DNA of 64,000 nucleotides from Chitinophaga deserti (lineage in GTDB: Bacteria > Bacteroidota > Bacteroidia > Chitinophagales > Chitinophagaceae): NCBI RefSeq assembly GCF_003149455.1, contig NZ_QFFK01000004.1, forward strand, positions 434,001 to 498,000. The letters run 5' to 3'. The translations under genes were made by a program, and so were the position numbers. Positions 17,326 to 25,774 of this stretch are shown in pieces (positions within the stretch are counted from its first letter, which is position 1; each line of letters begins with the position of its first letter). Under the pieces are notes generated by a model. The model was not told the origin of the DNA, did not search any database, and saw nothing but the letters and a program-made list of their open reading frames with translations.

Positions 17326-20300
17326 TTAGAACTTAATATCTGCGCCGAAGGTGAACGCTTTCATGACAGGATAAGAATCGTAGTTCTTCTGTTCCGGGTC
17401 ATGGAATTCTTTCATGGCGGATAATGCGAACAGGTTGGTTCCGTTGAAATACAACTGGGCACTGCTCAGGCCAACCTTGTTAAGCCAGCTTTTCGGAAGG
17501 TTGTATCCGAGGTTCAGCATCTTCATACGGAAGTACGCGCCATTGCGGATCCAGAAGGTAGATGCGGCTGCACCTGCTTCCTGCCAGCCGGAGTTACCTA
17601 CAGGACGGGGATATTTTCCATTGGGAGTTTCCGGTGTGTATACATCACCTGCCCAGATGGGATAATATGGGCGAACAGTACCGCCATGCTGGCGCATACC
17701 GCCACCTTCCTGGTTGCTGATGATGCGGTCGTAAGATGTAACGCCCTGGAAGAAGGTTTGTAATGCCCAGTTCTTCCACGATACATTGAGGCCCAGACCA
17801 AAGTTTACACGGGGAGTGTTATTGGTAGAGAGCAGATCCACATCGTTTGCATCCACCTTTCCGTCGGGACCGGGCGAAAAGCCTGCGCCACGGATATCTT
17901 CATACAGGATGGCGCCGAGATAAGGCTGGCGGCTAAACTGTGTGAATCCTTTTGCGATCAGTGCATCCAGCTGTTCCTGTGTGCGTATGATGCCGGCAGA
18001 TTTGTATCCGATGATCCTGTTCTCCGGACGGCCTACCCTCGACTCGAAGTTGCGGTTACCGCCTGGTGCAAATAATGGAGATTCGTCGTACACATCCCAG
18101 CGGTCTCTGGCGAAGCCTACGTTACCTGTAACGGAATAGCTGATTTTGTTGCCAAAAGCTTTATCACGCCATTCGAGGGTAAAATCGGCCCCTCTCCAGG
18201 AACGTGCGGCATAGTTCTCAGGTGCGAGGTCCATGCCATAGGAATCCGGCAGCTTCACATCGCGCTGGCCGAGGATGTCGGTTTCCTTACGGAGGAACAC
18301 GTCTGCCGTACCGATCAGCCTGTTTTTAAAGATCACGAAATCAAGACCGGCGTTATAAGACGATGTGGTGGCCCATGTAAGATTCGGATTGGGTGTAGGG
18401 CCGGGACGGATGGTGGTATACAGCCGGTCGCCATACATATACGTTCCGGAGTTCTGATAAAAAGCATTGAACCTGAAAGGTGCGATACGTTCAGCCACAG
18501 TATTCAGGTCATTACCCGTTGTACCGTAAGAGGCACGCAGTTTCAGCTCATCGAAGAAGCTGGTGGCGTTTTTAAAGAAGCCCTCTTCTGAAATGCGCCA
18601 TGCGGCTGATACCGAGGGGAAAAAGCCCCAGCGGCTGTTAGAAGGGAAAAGGGTATTGCCATCATAACGGAAAGAGAATTCCGCAATGTATTTACTGGCG
18701 TAATTATAGTTCACACGGCCGATCCACGACTGGCGGGCGCCTACTTCTTCCCATGCACTGGCATCGCGGAACATTCGGTCAGAGGAATAAGCGAAAGACT
18801 GATCCAGGTTATCTATGGGAACCGGATTCTCTGCGCGGGAGGTTGCACCATACCCACCATTCTCGGCCTGCTCAAATACAGCCAATGCATCTATAGCATG
18901 TTTGCCAAATGAGCGGTTGTAGTTCAGGAACCAGTTGAACTGGTAGCTCCACAGCGTAGAAAGCCGGTAATCCAGGAAAGGCTGGTTCTGGCTGAAGTTG
19001 AAGATAACAGTCTTATCCTCGCTGGGCGGGCCCGGGATGAAACGGTTGCCGGAAGGGTCGGCAGGGATGAAGGAATAAGCTTTCTGATAGGTCATGTAGC
19101 GTTTGCGCATATAATCTTCCGCTACATAGTTGCCCACTACTTTGGATGACAGGCCTTTCACGTATTTATCGAGGTTTATGTCGATACCGAGAATGGTATT
19201 CAGGTTCCTTTTGCGCAGATTGATATAGCGGTCGCCCACCACCTGATCGATCACATTCCACATTTGCCAGCTGCCCATTACAGGCTGCACGGGATACGGG
19301 GTGATATGGTCGGCCGGCTGGCCGTTGGCCGTGAGGTAGAACGGATAAGTTTTAGGCCAGTTGAAGGTAACACGGTAGATATCGGAGATATCGTATTCAT
19401 CATCGTTCTCCGATCCGCCGAAAGGCCAGAAGAAGCGGTCCTGGTTTTCCTGGAATGCGGAGATGTTGAGGTTAACCTTGATCGCGTCCGAAATCTTAGC
19501 GGTAACATTCGAGCGCATGTTTACCTTTTTATGTTCGAGGCTTTTGTAAGACCCTTCTTCGCTGCGATAGCTCAGCATGGAGTAGTACTGGATACGGTCG
19601 CTGCCGCCCGATACGCTGAGTGAGTGGCGCATGCTCCAGGGATTCTGCCAGATGAAGTCGTTAACGTTATATTCCTTATCCTTGAAATAGTCGAACTCAC
19701 GCTGGCTGTTGGGCAGCGGTGTTTTCTGGAATTCAGCCACCCTGTTCTGGTAAACGAGCTCGTCCGTAGCATTGGTCTTGTCGGAGTGGAGCGTCATAGT
19801 AGGGCGGTTGGTTGTGTAGTTCGACTGGAAGTTGAAGATCGGTTTGGAGCTGGTACCTTTCTTGGTGGTAACGAGTACAACCCCGTTTCCTGCGCGGGAA
19901 CCGTAAATGGATGCTGTAGCCGCATCTTTCAGGAAGCTCATCTGATCTACTTCTGCGGCTTCGAGAGCGTCGAATGCTTCTTTGTCGCGTACCACACCGT
20001 CGATCACGAATAACGGGTCTCCGAAGCTGCCGCGGATGCGGATGCTGGAAGAGGCGCCTGCGAGGCCGGAGGTATTTGTTACGTTTACACCAGGAGCACG
20101 GCCGGCAAGTGCGTTGGAGAGATTGGAAGGCGCCAGGTTTACCAGCTCTTCTGCCCTCACTGCGGTAACCGCACCTGTCAGGTTTACTTTCTTCTGGGTA
20201 CCGTAACCTACCACTACCAGTTCATTCAACCCTTTCGCAGCAGTGGTCATAACCACATCAATGCGCGACTGTGAGCCTACTGCGATCTCTTTGGTATCGT

Positions 20301-20622
20301 ACCCTACAAAGCGGAATACGAGGATTGCGCCGGTGTCTGGAACGTTGAGGGAATACTCTCCGTTGGGATTGGTTACAGTGCCGGTGGTGCCGCCTTTGAG
20401 GGCAATGGTAACGCCGGGGAGGCCGCCTCCTGTGCCGTCTGTAACACGGCCGGTGATTTTCCTGTCAAATGCTGCGGCCTCATATGGCGCGCGGGCAATG
20501 CCGGAAGTGGCAAAGCCCATCAGCAGGCAGGCAGAGAGTGCGGCCGGGACGAGCCCCGTGATGCGCCGTACCGCCTGGTTGCAGCCATGGGGCCGCAATG
20601 ATTTCGATGGATGGAATAGCAT
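17326..20622 (-). CDS. SusC/RagA TonB-dependent transporter (no STN domain)
   Basis: SusC-type outer-membrane transporter, 1098 aa from the ATG at 20622. An in-frame ATG at 20700 would add 26 residues ahead of the signal-like segment and is less likely. N-terminus: basic region then hydrophobic core (ITGLVPAALSACLLMGFATSGIARA). Carboxypeptidase-regulatory domain begins at DRKITGRVTDGTGGGLPGV. Plug signature: VVGYGTQKKVNLTGAVT, DPLFVIDGVVRDKEAFDALE, SFLKDAATASIYGSRAGNGV. A barrel follows and ends TFGADIKF. Lacking STN, it should be controlled by something other than FecR signalling. Immediately followed by its susD. Confidence 0.93.
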   Translation of the reverse strand: MLFHPSKSLRPHGCNQAVRRITGLVPAALSACLLMGFATSGIARAPYEAAAFDRKITGRVTDGTGGGLPGVTIALKGGTTGTVTNPNGEYSLNVPDTGAILVFRFVGYDTKEIAVGSQSRIDVVMTTAAKGLNELVVVGYGTQKKVNLTGAVTAVRAEELVNLAPSNLSNALAGRAPGVNVTNTSGLAGASSSIRIRGSFGDPLFVIDGVVRDKEAFDALEAAEVDQMSFLKDAATASIYGSRAGNGVVLVTTKKGTSSKPIFNFQSNYTTNRPTMTLHSDKTNATDELVYQNRVAEFQKTPLPNSQREFDYFKDKEYNVNDFIWQNPWSMRHSLSVSGGSDRIQYYSMLSYRSEEGSYKSLEHKKVNMRSNVTAKISDAIKVNLNISAFQENQDRFFWPFGGSENDDEYDISDIYRVTFNWPKTYPFYLTANGQPADHITPYPVQPVMGSWQMWNVIDQVVGDRYINLRKRNLNTILGIDINLDKYVKGLSSKVVGNYVAEDYMRKRYMTYQKAYSFIPADPSGNRFIPGPPSEDKTVIFNFSQNQPFLDYRLSTLWSYQFNWFLNYNRSFGKHAIDALAVFEQAENGGYGATSRAENPVPIDNLDQSFAYSSDRMFRDASAWEEVGARQSWIGRVNYNYASKYIAEFSFRYDGNTLFPSNSRWGFFPSVSAAWRISEEGFFKNATSFFDELKLRASYGTTGNDLNTVAERIAPFRFNAFYQNSGTYMYGDRLYTTIRPGPTPNPNLTWATTSSYNAGLDFVIFKNRLIGTADVFLRKETDILGQRDVKLPDSYGMDLAPENYAARSWRGADFTLEWRDKAFGNKISYSVTGNVGFARDRWDVYDESPLFAPGGNRNFESRVGRPENRIIGYKSAGIIRTQEQLDALIAKGFTQFSRQPYLGAILYEDIRGAGFSPGPDGKVDANDVDLLSTNNTPRVNFGLGLNVSWKNWALQTFFQGVTSYDRIISNQEGGGMRQHGGTVRPYYPIWAGDVYTPETPNGKYPRPVGNSGWQEAGAAASTFWIRNGAYFRMKMLNLGYNLPKSWLNKVGLSSAQLYFNGTNLFALSAMKEFHDPEQKNYDSYPVMKAFTFGADIKF

Positions 20623-20737
20623 ATCGGTTTGATTTGTATATAAGCAAAAAAGATGGACATGTGATGATTTCCCTAATGTCAGGGCCCCCTTGAGTAGCAT
20701 ATCATAACGGTTCGTTTTTATACACGGGTACGTTACC

Positions 20738-20749
20738 GCAATCGGTTGC
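20738..20749. promoter_or_regulatory. Candidate LacI-family operator upstream of susC
   Basis: GCAATCGGTTGC is an inverted repeat (5 of 6 positions paired) with the central CG step usual in LacI-family operators. It lies 116 bp upstream of the chosen susC start. It shares the GCAAnCGnTTGC pattern with the site in front of the alpha-L-fucosidase gene at 59969. Confidence 0.4.
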
Positions 20750-20814
20750 AGGCATAGCAGTGGCGATCGGCGTTATACACGTCGTTTTACATTCTTTTTA
20801 AAGGGTAGATTACC

Positions 20815-20832
20815 GTAAATGGTTATTTACGC
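20815..20832. promoter_or_regulatory. Palindrome CGTAAAT-N4-ATTTACG, possible operator
   Basis: Seven-base arms with a 4-base centre, about 190 bp upstream of the susC start. The flanking TTACCG resembles the flank of the candidate LacI-type site at 20733, which suggests a related regulator site, but the match is partial. Confidence 0.35.
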
Positions 20833-20885
20833 GGCGCTTACTTCCGTTCATGGAAATGATACGCCGCTCTGTCAGACATATGCCT

Positions 20886-21116
20886 CATACTTTCGATTCG
20901 ATTTGTTCCTCTAAAAACGGTGATAATCATTGGCCTGCGCATATTGTCCTATGGCACATAAGCTGATGTTGATTACTGGTTGCCGGGCATACAGCTTCCG
21001 CGGCGAATGCATAACGGTTTAATTCAAGCCTGGTTCACTGCTGCATGTAACGGTAAATACTAGCTAATTAGGTAGTGATACTGTGAAATGTTCATACTTC
21101 GATTCGATTTGATCCT
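20886..21116. repeat. Pair of near-identical 24/25-bp direct repeats
   Basis: Segments 20886-20910 and 21093-21116 share the 14-mer TTCGATTCGATTTG exactly, with flanks CATACT and TCCT. They differ by one inserted T and one T/A change. They are 207 bp apart in the susC leader and could be binding sites or remnants of a duplication. Confidence 0.7.
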
Positions 21117-21342
21117 GTTAATTGAATAATTGCCTTTCCGAAATTATCTGTTCGGTTTACAGCTTAATGCTCCTGGTTTCACGGGTTTCCTCTCACTGCT
21201 GTGTTTTCAATAATATGATACGGATGTTCCGATTTGAAATTGGTTTTAATTACTGTTCCTTACAAATATATCAGATATACTTTCTTTTTTTTCTTTTTTT
21301 TAACATCTCTTTTAACAACTATTTTAACTTCAATAAAATAAT

Positions 21343-21368
21343 TGCAAAAGGCCCGTTTCCGGGCCCTT
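21343..21368 (-). terminator. Intrinsic terminator after the NamZ-like gene
   Basis: Minus strand: a GGCCCG stem, short loop and CGGGCC (21350-21365), then TTTTGC and further T-rich sequence. It lies about 30 bp past the stop at 21396 and closes the leftward glycan locus. Confidence 0.75.
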
Positions 21369-21395
21369 TGCTGCAAGTTGGCTGTTATGTATGGT

Positions 21396-22586
21396 TCAAG
21401 GGTACAGGAGGTATTTTTTCCGCATCTGCTTGTACTTACTGAGGCCCGGCTCCCAGCTCTTCCTGATCTCTGCTTCACTTACACCGGCTATTATCTGTTG
21501 CCTGAAGGCGCTTGTGCCCGCAAGGAATTCAATGCTGCCCATTGCCGGGCTGTAACTCCTGTCGAAGAACTGCGCTTTGTTGGGATAGGCTTTGTACATC
21601 TCAATCATCCAGCTGATGTTGATCTGCCCGCGTTTGCGCCAGGGGGTAATATCGAATGTGCGGAGGTCGAGGCCGTAGCAGGTCTGATCCTTATGCAAAG
21701 GTGATTCGCTTTTACCGGGGATGCTTTTAGGCGTGAAAGTGAAATCATACTTCCCTTTCAGCGCAGGCGCTCCCAGTATCGTAAAAGGCATCATCGTACC
21801 GCGGCCCTGGCTGATGATGGTTCCTTCAAAAAGGCACAGGGAAGGGTATAATACGATCGATTCTGCGGTATTGAGGTTGGGCGATGGTGCTACGGGCAAT
21901 ACATAATCCATATCGTGCCGGTAATTCTTTACGGTAATCACTTTGATGTTGCACTTCTTCTTATTGCGCATCCATCCCTGTCCGTTGATCATACGGGCAA
22001 ATTCACCGATGGTCATGCCATGGGTGATGGGAACAGGATACCGCCCGATGCCTGATTCATGTTTCATATCCAGTACCGGCCCGTCTACATACCCGTTGGG
22101 ATTAGGCCTGTCGAGGATAATGAGCGGCTTGCTGGCGTCTGCACAGGCTTCCATAATCTCACGGAGGGTATTGATGAGGGTATAGAAACGGCAGCCTACA
22201 TCCTGCAGGTCAAACACCATCACATCGATAGCGGCCATCTGGGCGGGAGTAGGCTTACGGCGGTTACCGTAGAGGGATACAATGGGAATACCGGTTTGGG
22301 GATCGATCTCGTCTGCCACCTCTGCCCCATTGCTGGCGTTGTTGCGGAAGCCATGCTCAGGCCCGAAGATGGTTTTGATCTTTACGCCCAGCGAAAGCAG
22401 ACTATCTACTATCGGGGTGTTGCCGATAATGGAAGTAGGGTTTACCATCATCCCCACCTTTTTACCTTTCAGCAGGGGGAGGTATGCCTTCACCTGGTCG
22501 GCCCCGGTGATGATGGGCTCATGCGCACGGGCGGATGGTGCTATAAACAGGCCGATGGCCAACAGACTTACGATCAATGGTTTCAT
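21396..22586 (-). CDS. DUF1343 / NamZ-like exo-beta-N-acetylmuramidase (GH171)
   Basis: Exported protein of 396 aa matching the DUF1343 family, whose characterised members (NamZ) release N-acetylmuramic acid from the non-reducing end of peptidoglycan fragments. Signal peptide about 1-20 (LLAIGLFIAPSARA). Family motifs: GKKVGMMVNPTSI, IFGPEHGFR, SLYGNRRKPT, FDLQDVGCRFYTLI, LDRPNPNG, THGMTIGEFARMING and LPVAPSPNLNT. I chose the ATG at 22586, directly before the signal peptide. It is the last gene of the leftward glycan locus but has its own upstream terminator, so it may be expressed separately. Use in cell-wall recycling or in glycan foraging are both possible. Confidence 0.88.
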   Translation of the reverse strand: MKPLIVSLLAIGLFIAPSARAHEPIITGADQVKAYLPLLKGKKVGMMVNPTSIIGNTPIVDSLLSLGVKIKTIFGPEHGFRNNASNGAEVADEIDPQTGIPIVSLYGNRRKPTPAQMAAIDVMVFDLQDVGCRFYTLINTLREIMEACADASKPLIILDRPNPNGYVDGPVLDMKHESGIGRYPVPITHGMTIGEFARMINGQGWMRNKKKCNIKVITVKNYRHDMDYVLPVAPSPNLNTAESIVLYPSLCLFEGTIISQGRGTMMPFTILGAPALKGKYDFTFTPKSIPGKSESPLHKDQTCYGLDLRTFDITPWRKRGQINISWMIEMYKAYPNKAQFFDRSYSPAMGSIEFLAGTSAFRQQIIAGVSEAEIRKSWEPGLSKYKQMRKKYLLYP

Positions 22587-22654
22587 ACGGTTGTATTCTC
22601 TTTCCATAAAGACAAACTTAATGCCTCTTACCGTTATTTCGCTGTTAAATGAAA

Positions 22655-22685
22655 CAAAAAGGGCGCCCCCCTCACAGTGGCGCCC
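22655..22685 (-). terminator. Intrinsic terminator between the unknown secreted protein and NamZ genes
   Basis: Minus strand GGGCGCC (22679-22685) and GGCGCCC (22661-22667) form a perfect 7-bp stem followed by TTTTTG. It lies 32 bp past the stop at 22717. Confidence 0.85.
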
Positions 22686-22716
22686 CTTGTACACATCCGT
22701 TTTGATTGCTACAAAA

Positions 22717-23493
22717 CTAGGGAAGCTCTTTCAGCCAGGCCTCTGCATAAGCGCGGGCGGCCTTGATGGTTTCTGGTCCGGCACGGAAGCACATCTTCCA
22801 TTCCCGGCTTCTTTTTTCCAGTAAGGGATCTTCAAAAATCATTTTATTACCCTTCTTCACCAGCGGGGCGTTGAAGTCGATATCTGAGGTAAGTGTCAGG
22901 AAAGATTTCAGTCGCAGCTTCAGCATGCCTTCCACCGTTCCGGGATAGGTTTGCTCGAACTTAGCCAGTTCGGCTTTGAATGCGGCTGTAGGCGGGCCGG
23001 GCACTCCACCTGCGATACCCTGTACATAGACCTTATGCATTTTATGCTTCGGGTCTTTCAGGATATCGATCATGTCTTTCATGGCTTTAAGTGCGGCAGC
23101 GTAGCCTTCTTTGTTTTCAGGCTCAGCGGTTCTATGGAGTTCTTCCATATCCTTGTAATCCTTCTCACTCTTTTTAATGGCGGCTCTCAGTTTGCCGTTC
23201 GCATCCTGCGGGGCTTCTTTCTCCCAGCCTTCCACGTAAGCTTCCTTGTATTCGGGAGACATGACGTAAGCCTTGATGTAATCACCCATTTCCTTCACCG
23301 CGGCAGCACGTTCGCCTGCAGGGATCTGTTTGGCTTTGTACATGGCAATGAGGTCGAGCTTACCGGTGTACATACCGCGGGAAACGGCCTTTTGGGCATC
23401 TTCGTCAGATACGCCCAGCCGGGAAATGATGGTATTGGTGGTGAAGGCTACGAGGCCTACAGTTAATGAAGCGATGATAATTTTTTTCAGCAT
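22717..23493 (-). CDS. Secreted protein of unknown function in the glycan locus
   Basis: Unrecognised 258-aa protein. The N-terminus MLKKIIIASLTVGLVAFTTNTI looks like a signal or membrane-anchor sequence without a lipobox. The rest is highly charged, Lys/Glu/Ala-rich and predicted helical (ERAAAVKEMGDYIKAYVM, GKLRAAIKKSEKDYKDMEEL, EGYAAALKAMKDMIDILKD), with no enzymatic motif I can name. It ends near a WKMCFRAGPETIKAARAYAEAWLKELP segment. It is flanked by two intrinsic terminators, one before and one after, so it forms its own transcript or receives only readthrough from the GH99-like gene. An envelope-located accessory or chaperone-like role is speculation. Confidence 0.75.
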   Translation of the reverse strand: MLKKIIIASLTVGLVAFTTNTIISRLGVSDEDAQKAVSRGMYTGKLDLIAMYKAKQIPAGERAAAVKEMGDYIKAYVMSPEYKEAYVEGWEKEAPQDANGKLRAAIKKSEKDYKDMEELHRTAEPENKEGYAAALKAMKDMIDILKDPKHKMHKVYVQGIAGGVPGPPTAAFKAELAKFEQTYPGTVEGMLKLRLKSFLTLTSDIDFNAPLVKKGNKMIFEDPLLEKRSREWKMCFRAGPETIKAARAYAEAWLKELP

Positions 23494-23612
23494 GGCGATA
23501 TATGTTAGGGGTTACCAATACCCAAAAGTAGCCACCTGCCTGTATCCCGCAGCACAGATGCGGATAGAATGGGAATTCCGGTGATCGAAGTGGCGGAATG
23601 CCCCCTTGAAAC

Positions 23613-23649
23613 GAAAAAGCCCCCCAGCCCGGGAGCGGGCCGAGGGGGC
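23613..23649 (-). terminator. Intrinsic terminator after the GH99-like gene
   Basis: Minus strand: a GC-rich stem in which GCCCCC (23644-23649) pairs with GGGGGC (23619-23624), with inner GCCC/GGGC pairing, followed by TTTTTCG. It lies about 38 bp past the stop at 23687. Confidence 0.85.
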
Positions 23650-23686
23650 ATATATACGTGTGTAACACCAGGAAAGAGATGTGCCT

Positions 23687-25009
23687 TTAAGGGCGTACCG
23701 GTTTGGTTGTACCAAAGCCCCCTTCTCCCTTGAACCAGCGGCCCGCCTGGCCAGTGAGCCAGAGGTAATAATCGCTGGCCAGTTCGGGATCGAGGCCAAT
23801 GAAGCGCCGGTCGCCATGCAGGGGCAGCTCCCCTTCCCTGGCGCATTTATAGATGGCCGTGCCTTCGTCTATTTCGTCAAACATGGCTACGTATAGTGAG
23901 CGTGCGCCGGAGATCTTAGCACCGGCTACCTGCTGCCAGAGGAAATCGCCTTTCAGGCGGGGGATGCTGTTGTACTGCGCGGGATCATTTTTCAGGTTAC
24001 CCCAGCTGAAGCCGGGGAAAGCCAGCGGCACATAGGTAACATTGTTGGTTTTACACCACTGTATATCCGCCGCCAGCTCCACGCCTGCCACCTGTGCATA
24101 GTTACCGCTGCTATAGCGGCCTACGGCCCATGGCATAACGATGTCGCACTTTCTGATGAGGGAATGCAGGCCGGGATTGTTCTCCGTATCGTTCCGCATA
24201 CTGCGCCAGTAGTATGGCACACCCAGCATAACGGATACGCGTTTCTCAGGGCCTTTCAGCTTGTCTACCAGCGCATCCACATTAGCGGTGGTATACCTGC
24301 GGTTATCGTTAAAGCCTACGCCCCAGATCACTACCAGTGGCTTTTTATTATGCCGCAGGTAGGTGGGGTTGGCTTTATTGTCGAACAGGTTGAAGATGGT
24401 TTGCAGTTCTTTCCAGTCCTGTTCCAGATAGGCTACATCTTCGGGCGCACATCCGCTGAGGTCGTACATCACGCAGATGGCACGACCGTATTTCTTCGCC
24501 GCCTTCAGTGCGTTTTCCAGTACTTTATTGAAATGCCTTTTGCCTTTGGGATTGGTGTTTTTCACCTCACCCACGAAGCGTTGCATAAACACGCCGTCTA
24601 TCCCGTAATCCTTCATCCATTTGAAGTGGAGATCTACCGTGGATTCGTCGTACGGACTATACATATAAGCATCCGACCCGTCGGCATACTTAAACGGTGT
24701 TTTGTACTTCTGTGTGTATTCCGTCATGTCCGGGTAGAAGTCTACCGCTGAGCAGCCGGGTTTAAAACCACCGCAGGAGCCTAAGCCGAGGTGGTACCAG
24801 CCTCTTTCGGAGCCATCACCTTCTGCGGCAAACCAGCCCTGGTAACCTGCCATCACGAGGTTATCGTATGCCGTGTAGAGGCACCCGGTTTCGTCGTACA
24901 CGATTTCCTTAACAGGAGGTGGCGGCGGTGGTTCCTGGCCACGGGAGCCGCCGTTCTTGGAGCAGCTCATGGCGATGAGTACAATCGCGGATAAAAGAAT
25001 GGTTTTCAT
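23687..25009 (-). CDS. GH71/GH99-like glycoside hydrolase (endo-alpha-mannosidase/mannanase type)
   Basis: Lipoprotein (440 aa; lipobox MSC, Cys16) with a proline-rich linker, then a TIM-barrel domain of the GH71/99-like group. Family cues: AGYQGWFAAEGDGSERGWYHLG, HFKWMKDYGIDGVFMQRFVGEV, GRAICVMYDLSG, KPLVVIWGVGF, and MFDEIDEGTAIYKC. In that last motif E379 and E382 have the spacing of the two essential carboxylates of GH99 enzymes (NEWHEGT-type motif). GH99 members cleave internal alpha-mannosidic bonds in N-glycans or yeast mannan. Set beside a GH92 alpha-mannosidase this fits mannose-rich glycans. The start is the ATG at 25009, before the lipoprotein signal. Activity is inferred. Confidence 0.82.
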   Translation of the reverse strand: MKTILLSAIVLIAMSCSKNGGSRGQEPPPPPPVKEIVYDETGCLYTAYDNLVMAGYQGWFAAEGDGSERGWYHLGLGSCGGFKPGCSAVDFYPDMTEYTQKYKTPFKYADGSDAYMYSPYDESTVDLHFKWMKDYGIDGVFMQRFVGEVKNTNPKGKRHFNKVLENALKAAKKYGRAICVMYDLSGCAPEDVAYLEQDWKELQTIFNLFDNKANPTYLRHNKKPLVVIWGVGFNDNRRYTTANVDALVDKLKGPEKRVSVMLGVPYYWRSMRNDTENNPGLHSLIRKCDIVMPWAVGRYSSGNYAQVAGVELAADIQWCKTNNVTYVPLAFPGFSWGNLKNDPAQYNSIPRLKGDFLWQQVAGAKISGARSLYVAMFDEIDEGTAIYKCAREGELPLHGDRRFIGLDPELASDYYLWLTGQAGRWFKGEGGFGTTKPVRP

Positions 25010-25031
25010 ATGTGATGCTGGAGCGAAGTAT

Positions 25032-25059
25032 GCCTGCGGAGACAAGCGCCTCCGCAGGC
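25032..25059. repeat. Perfect 10-bp intercistronic hairpin
   Basis: GCCTGCGGAG (25032-25041) and CTCCGCAGGC (25050-25059) are exact reverse complements with an 8-nt loop. It fills the 57-bp gap between the DUF3823 gene and the GH99-like gene. No T-run follows on the minus strand, so it is not a standard terminator; an mRNA-stability or processing element is more likely. Confidence 0.75.
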
Positions 25060-25066
25060 AAAAGGT

Positions 25067-25756
25067 TTACAGATCAAAAGCCACGGCTTTCGCATAATTG
25101 GGTTTGGACTCAGTAGCGTCTATCAGCGCACCGATGCGGAAGTAATACGTTTTCCCCGGCTTCAGGATATCCCGGATGTTAGGAGCCTGCAGATCGATGG
25201 TGAGTGTATATACATGCGCCGGATCGGTAACGGCATTGATTTCCTGCTCAGCCGCCGTAAGCCTTAAGGGCTCCCCTACCCTGAAATCACTATGCGCATA
25301 CAGTCCTATTTTACGAACGTTGTTCGTTACCTGCTGCTGCAGGCTGAAGGTGGCAGTTACAATGTTACCGTTCCTCGTAATGGAAGGGTTTACGATGCGG
25401 ATGTATGGCGTAACGCTGAAATCCAGCTGGGTGCGCCCTGCTATCCTAACGTCCTGCGGTTCTACAGGGATGAAGTTGCCCCTAACAGGTGCTACAGAGT
25501 AACTATTTTCGAACAGCAGCGAATTTTCATACGCACCATCTACTTTAAAAATGAGCCACTGGGGCTGCACGTTTTCCCATCCATGTTCTTTGATCTCTAC
25601 TACCGACCCGCGGATGATATCCTGCTCCAGCAGTGTTTTGGTGCCGGCATCATAGATGTTACCGTATAGCGTGGCCGTTGGTCCGTCGTAGTTATCTTTT
25701 TTGCAGGCTGTAAATGCGATGAGCAGCATGCTTAAAATATAAGCGGTTCTTTTCAT
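25067..25756 (-). CDS. DUF3823-family lipoprotein of a SusC/D locus
   Basis: Lipoprotein of 229 aa (lipobox FTAC, Cys18) resembling the DUF3823 family, which is regularly encoded right after SusC/SusD in Bacteroidota. Two beta-sandwich-like halves are suggested: about 27-120 (GPTATLYGNIYDAGTKTLLE ... RTQLDFSVTPYIRI) and about 125-229 (NIVTATFSLQQQVTNNVRKIGLYAHSD ... LKPGKTYYFRIGALID), the latter like a fibronectin-type domain. The probable role is a surface glycan-binding protein supporting SusD. It follows susD after 18 bp and precedes the GH99-like gene. Confidence 0.87.
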   Translation of the reverse strand: MKRTAYILSMLLIAFTACKKDNYDGPTATLYGNIYDAGTKTLLEQDIIRGSVVEIKEHGWENVQPQWLIFKVDGAYENSLLFENSYSVAPVRGNFIPVEPQDVRIAGRTQLDFSVTPYIRIVNPSITRNGNIVTATFSLQQQVTNNVRKIGLYAHSDFRVGEPLRLTAAEQEINAVTDPAHVYTLTIDLQAPNIRDILKPGKTYYFRIGALIDATESKPNYAKAVAFDL

Positions 25757-25774
25757 AATCTTAGTTTTTACAGA

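Larger units (their letters stand above)
20623..21342. other. Long repeat-containing leader upstream of the second susC
   Basis: About 720 bp without a convincing gene. It holds a candidate LacI-type operator (20738-20749), a palindrome (20815-20832), several ACGGTwA-like half-sites (near 20705, 20733, 20810, 21012 and 21048) and a pair of near-identical direct repeats (20886-20910 and 21093-21116). The stretch 21280-21330 is a run of T-rich sequence. Confidence 0.6.

Noticed and set aside
21122-21442. A 106-codon frame in the susC leader
   Set aside because: Phe/Asn/Ile-rich translation of T-rich DNA, overlapping the terminator and the NamZ-like gene end.
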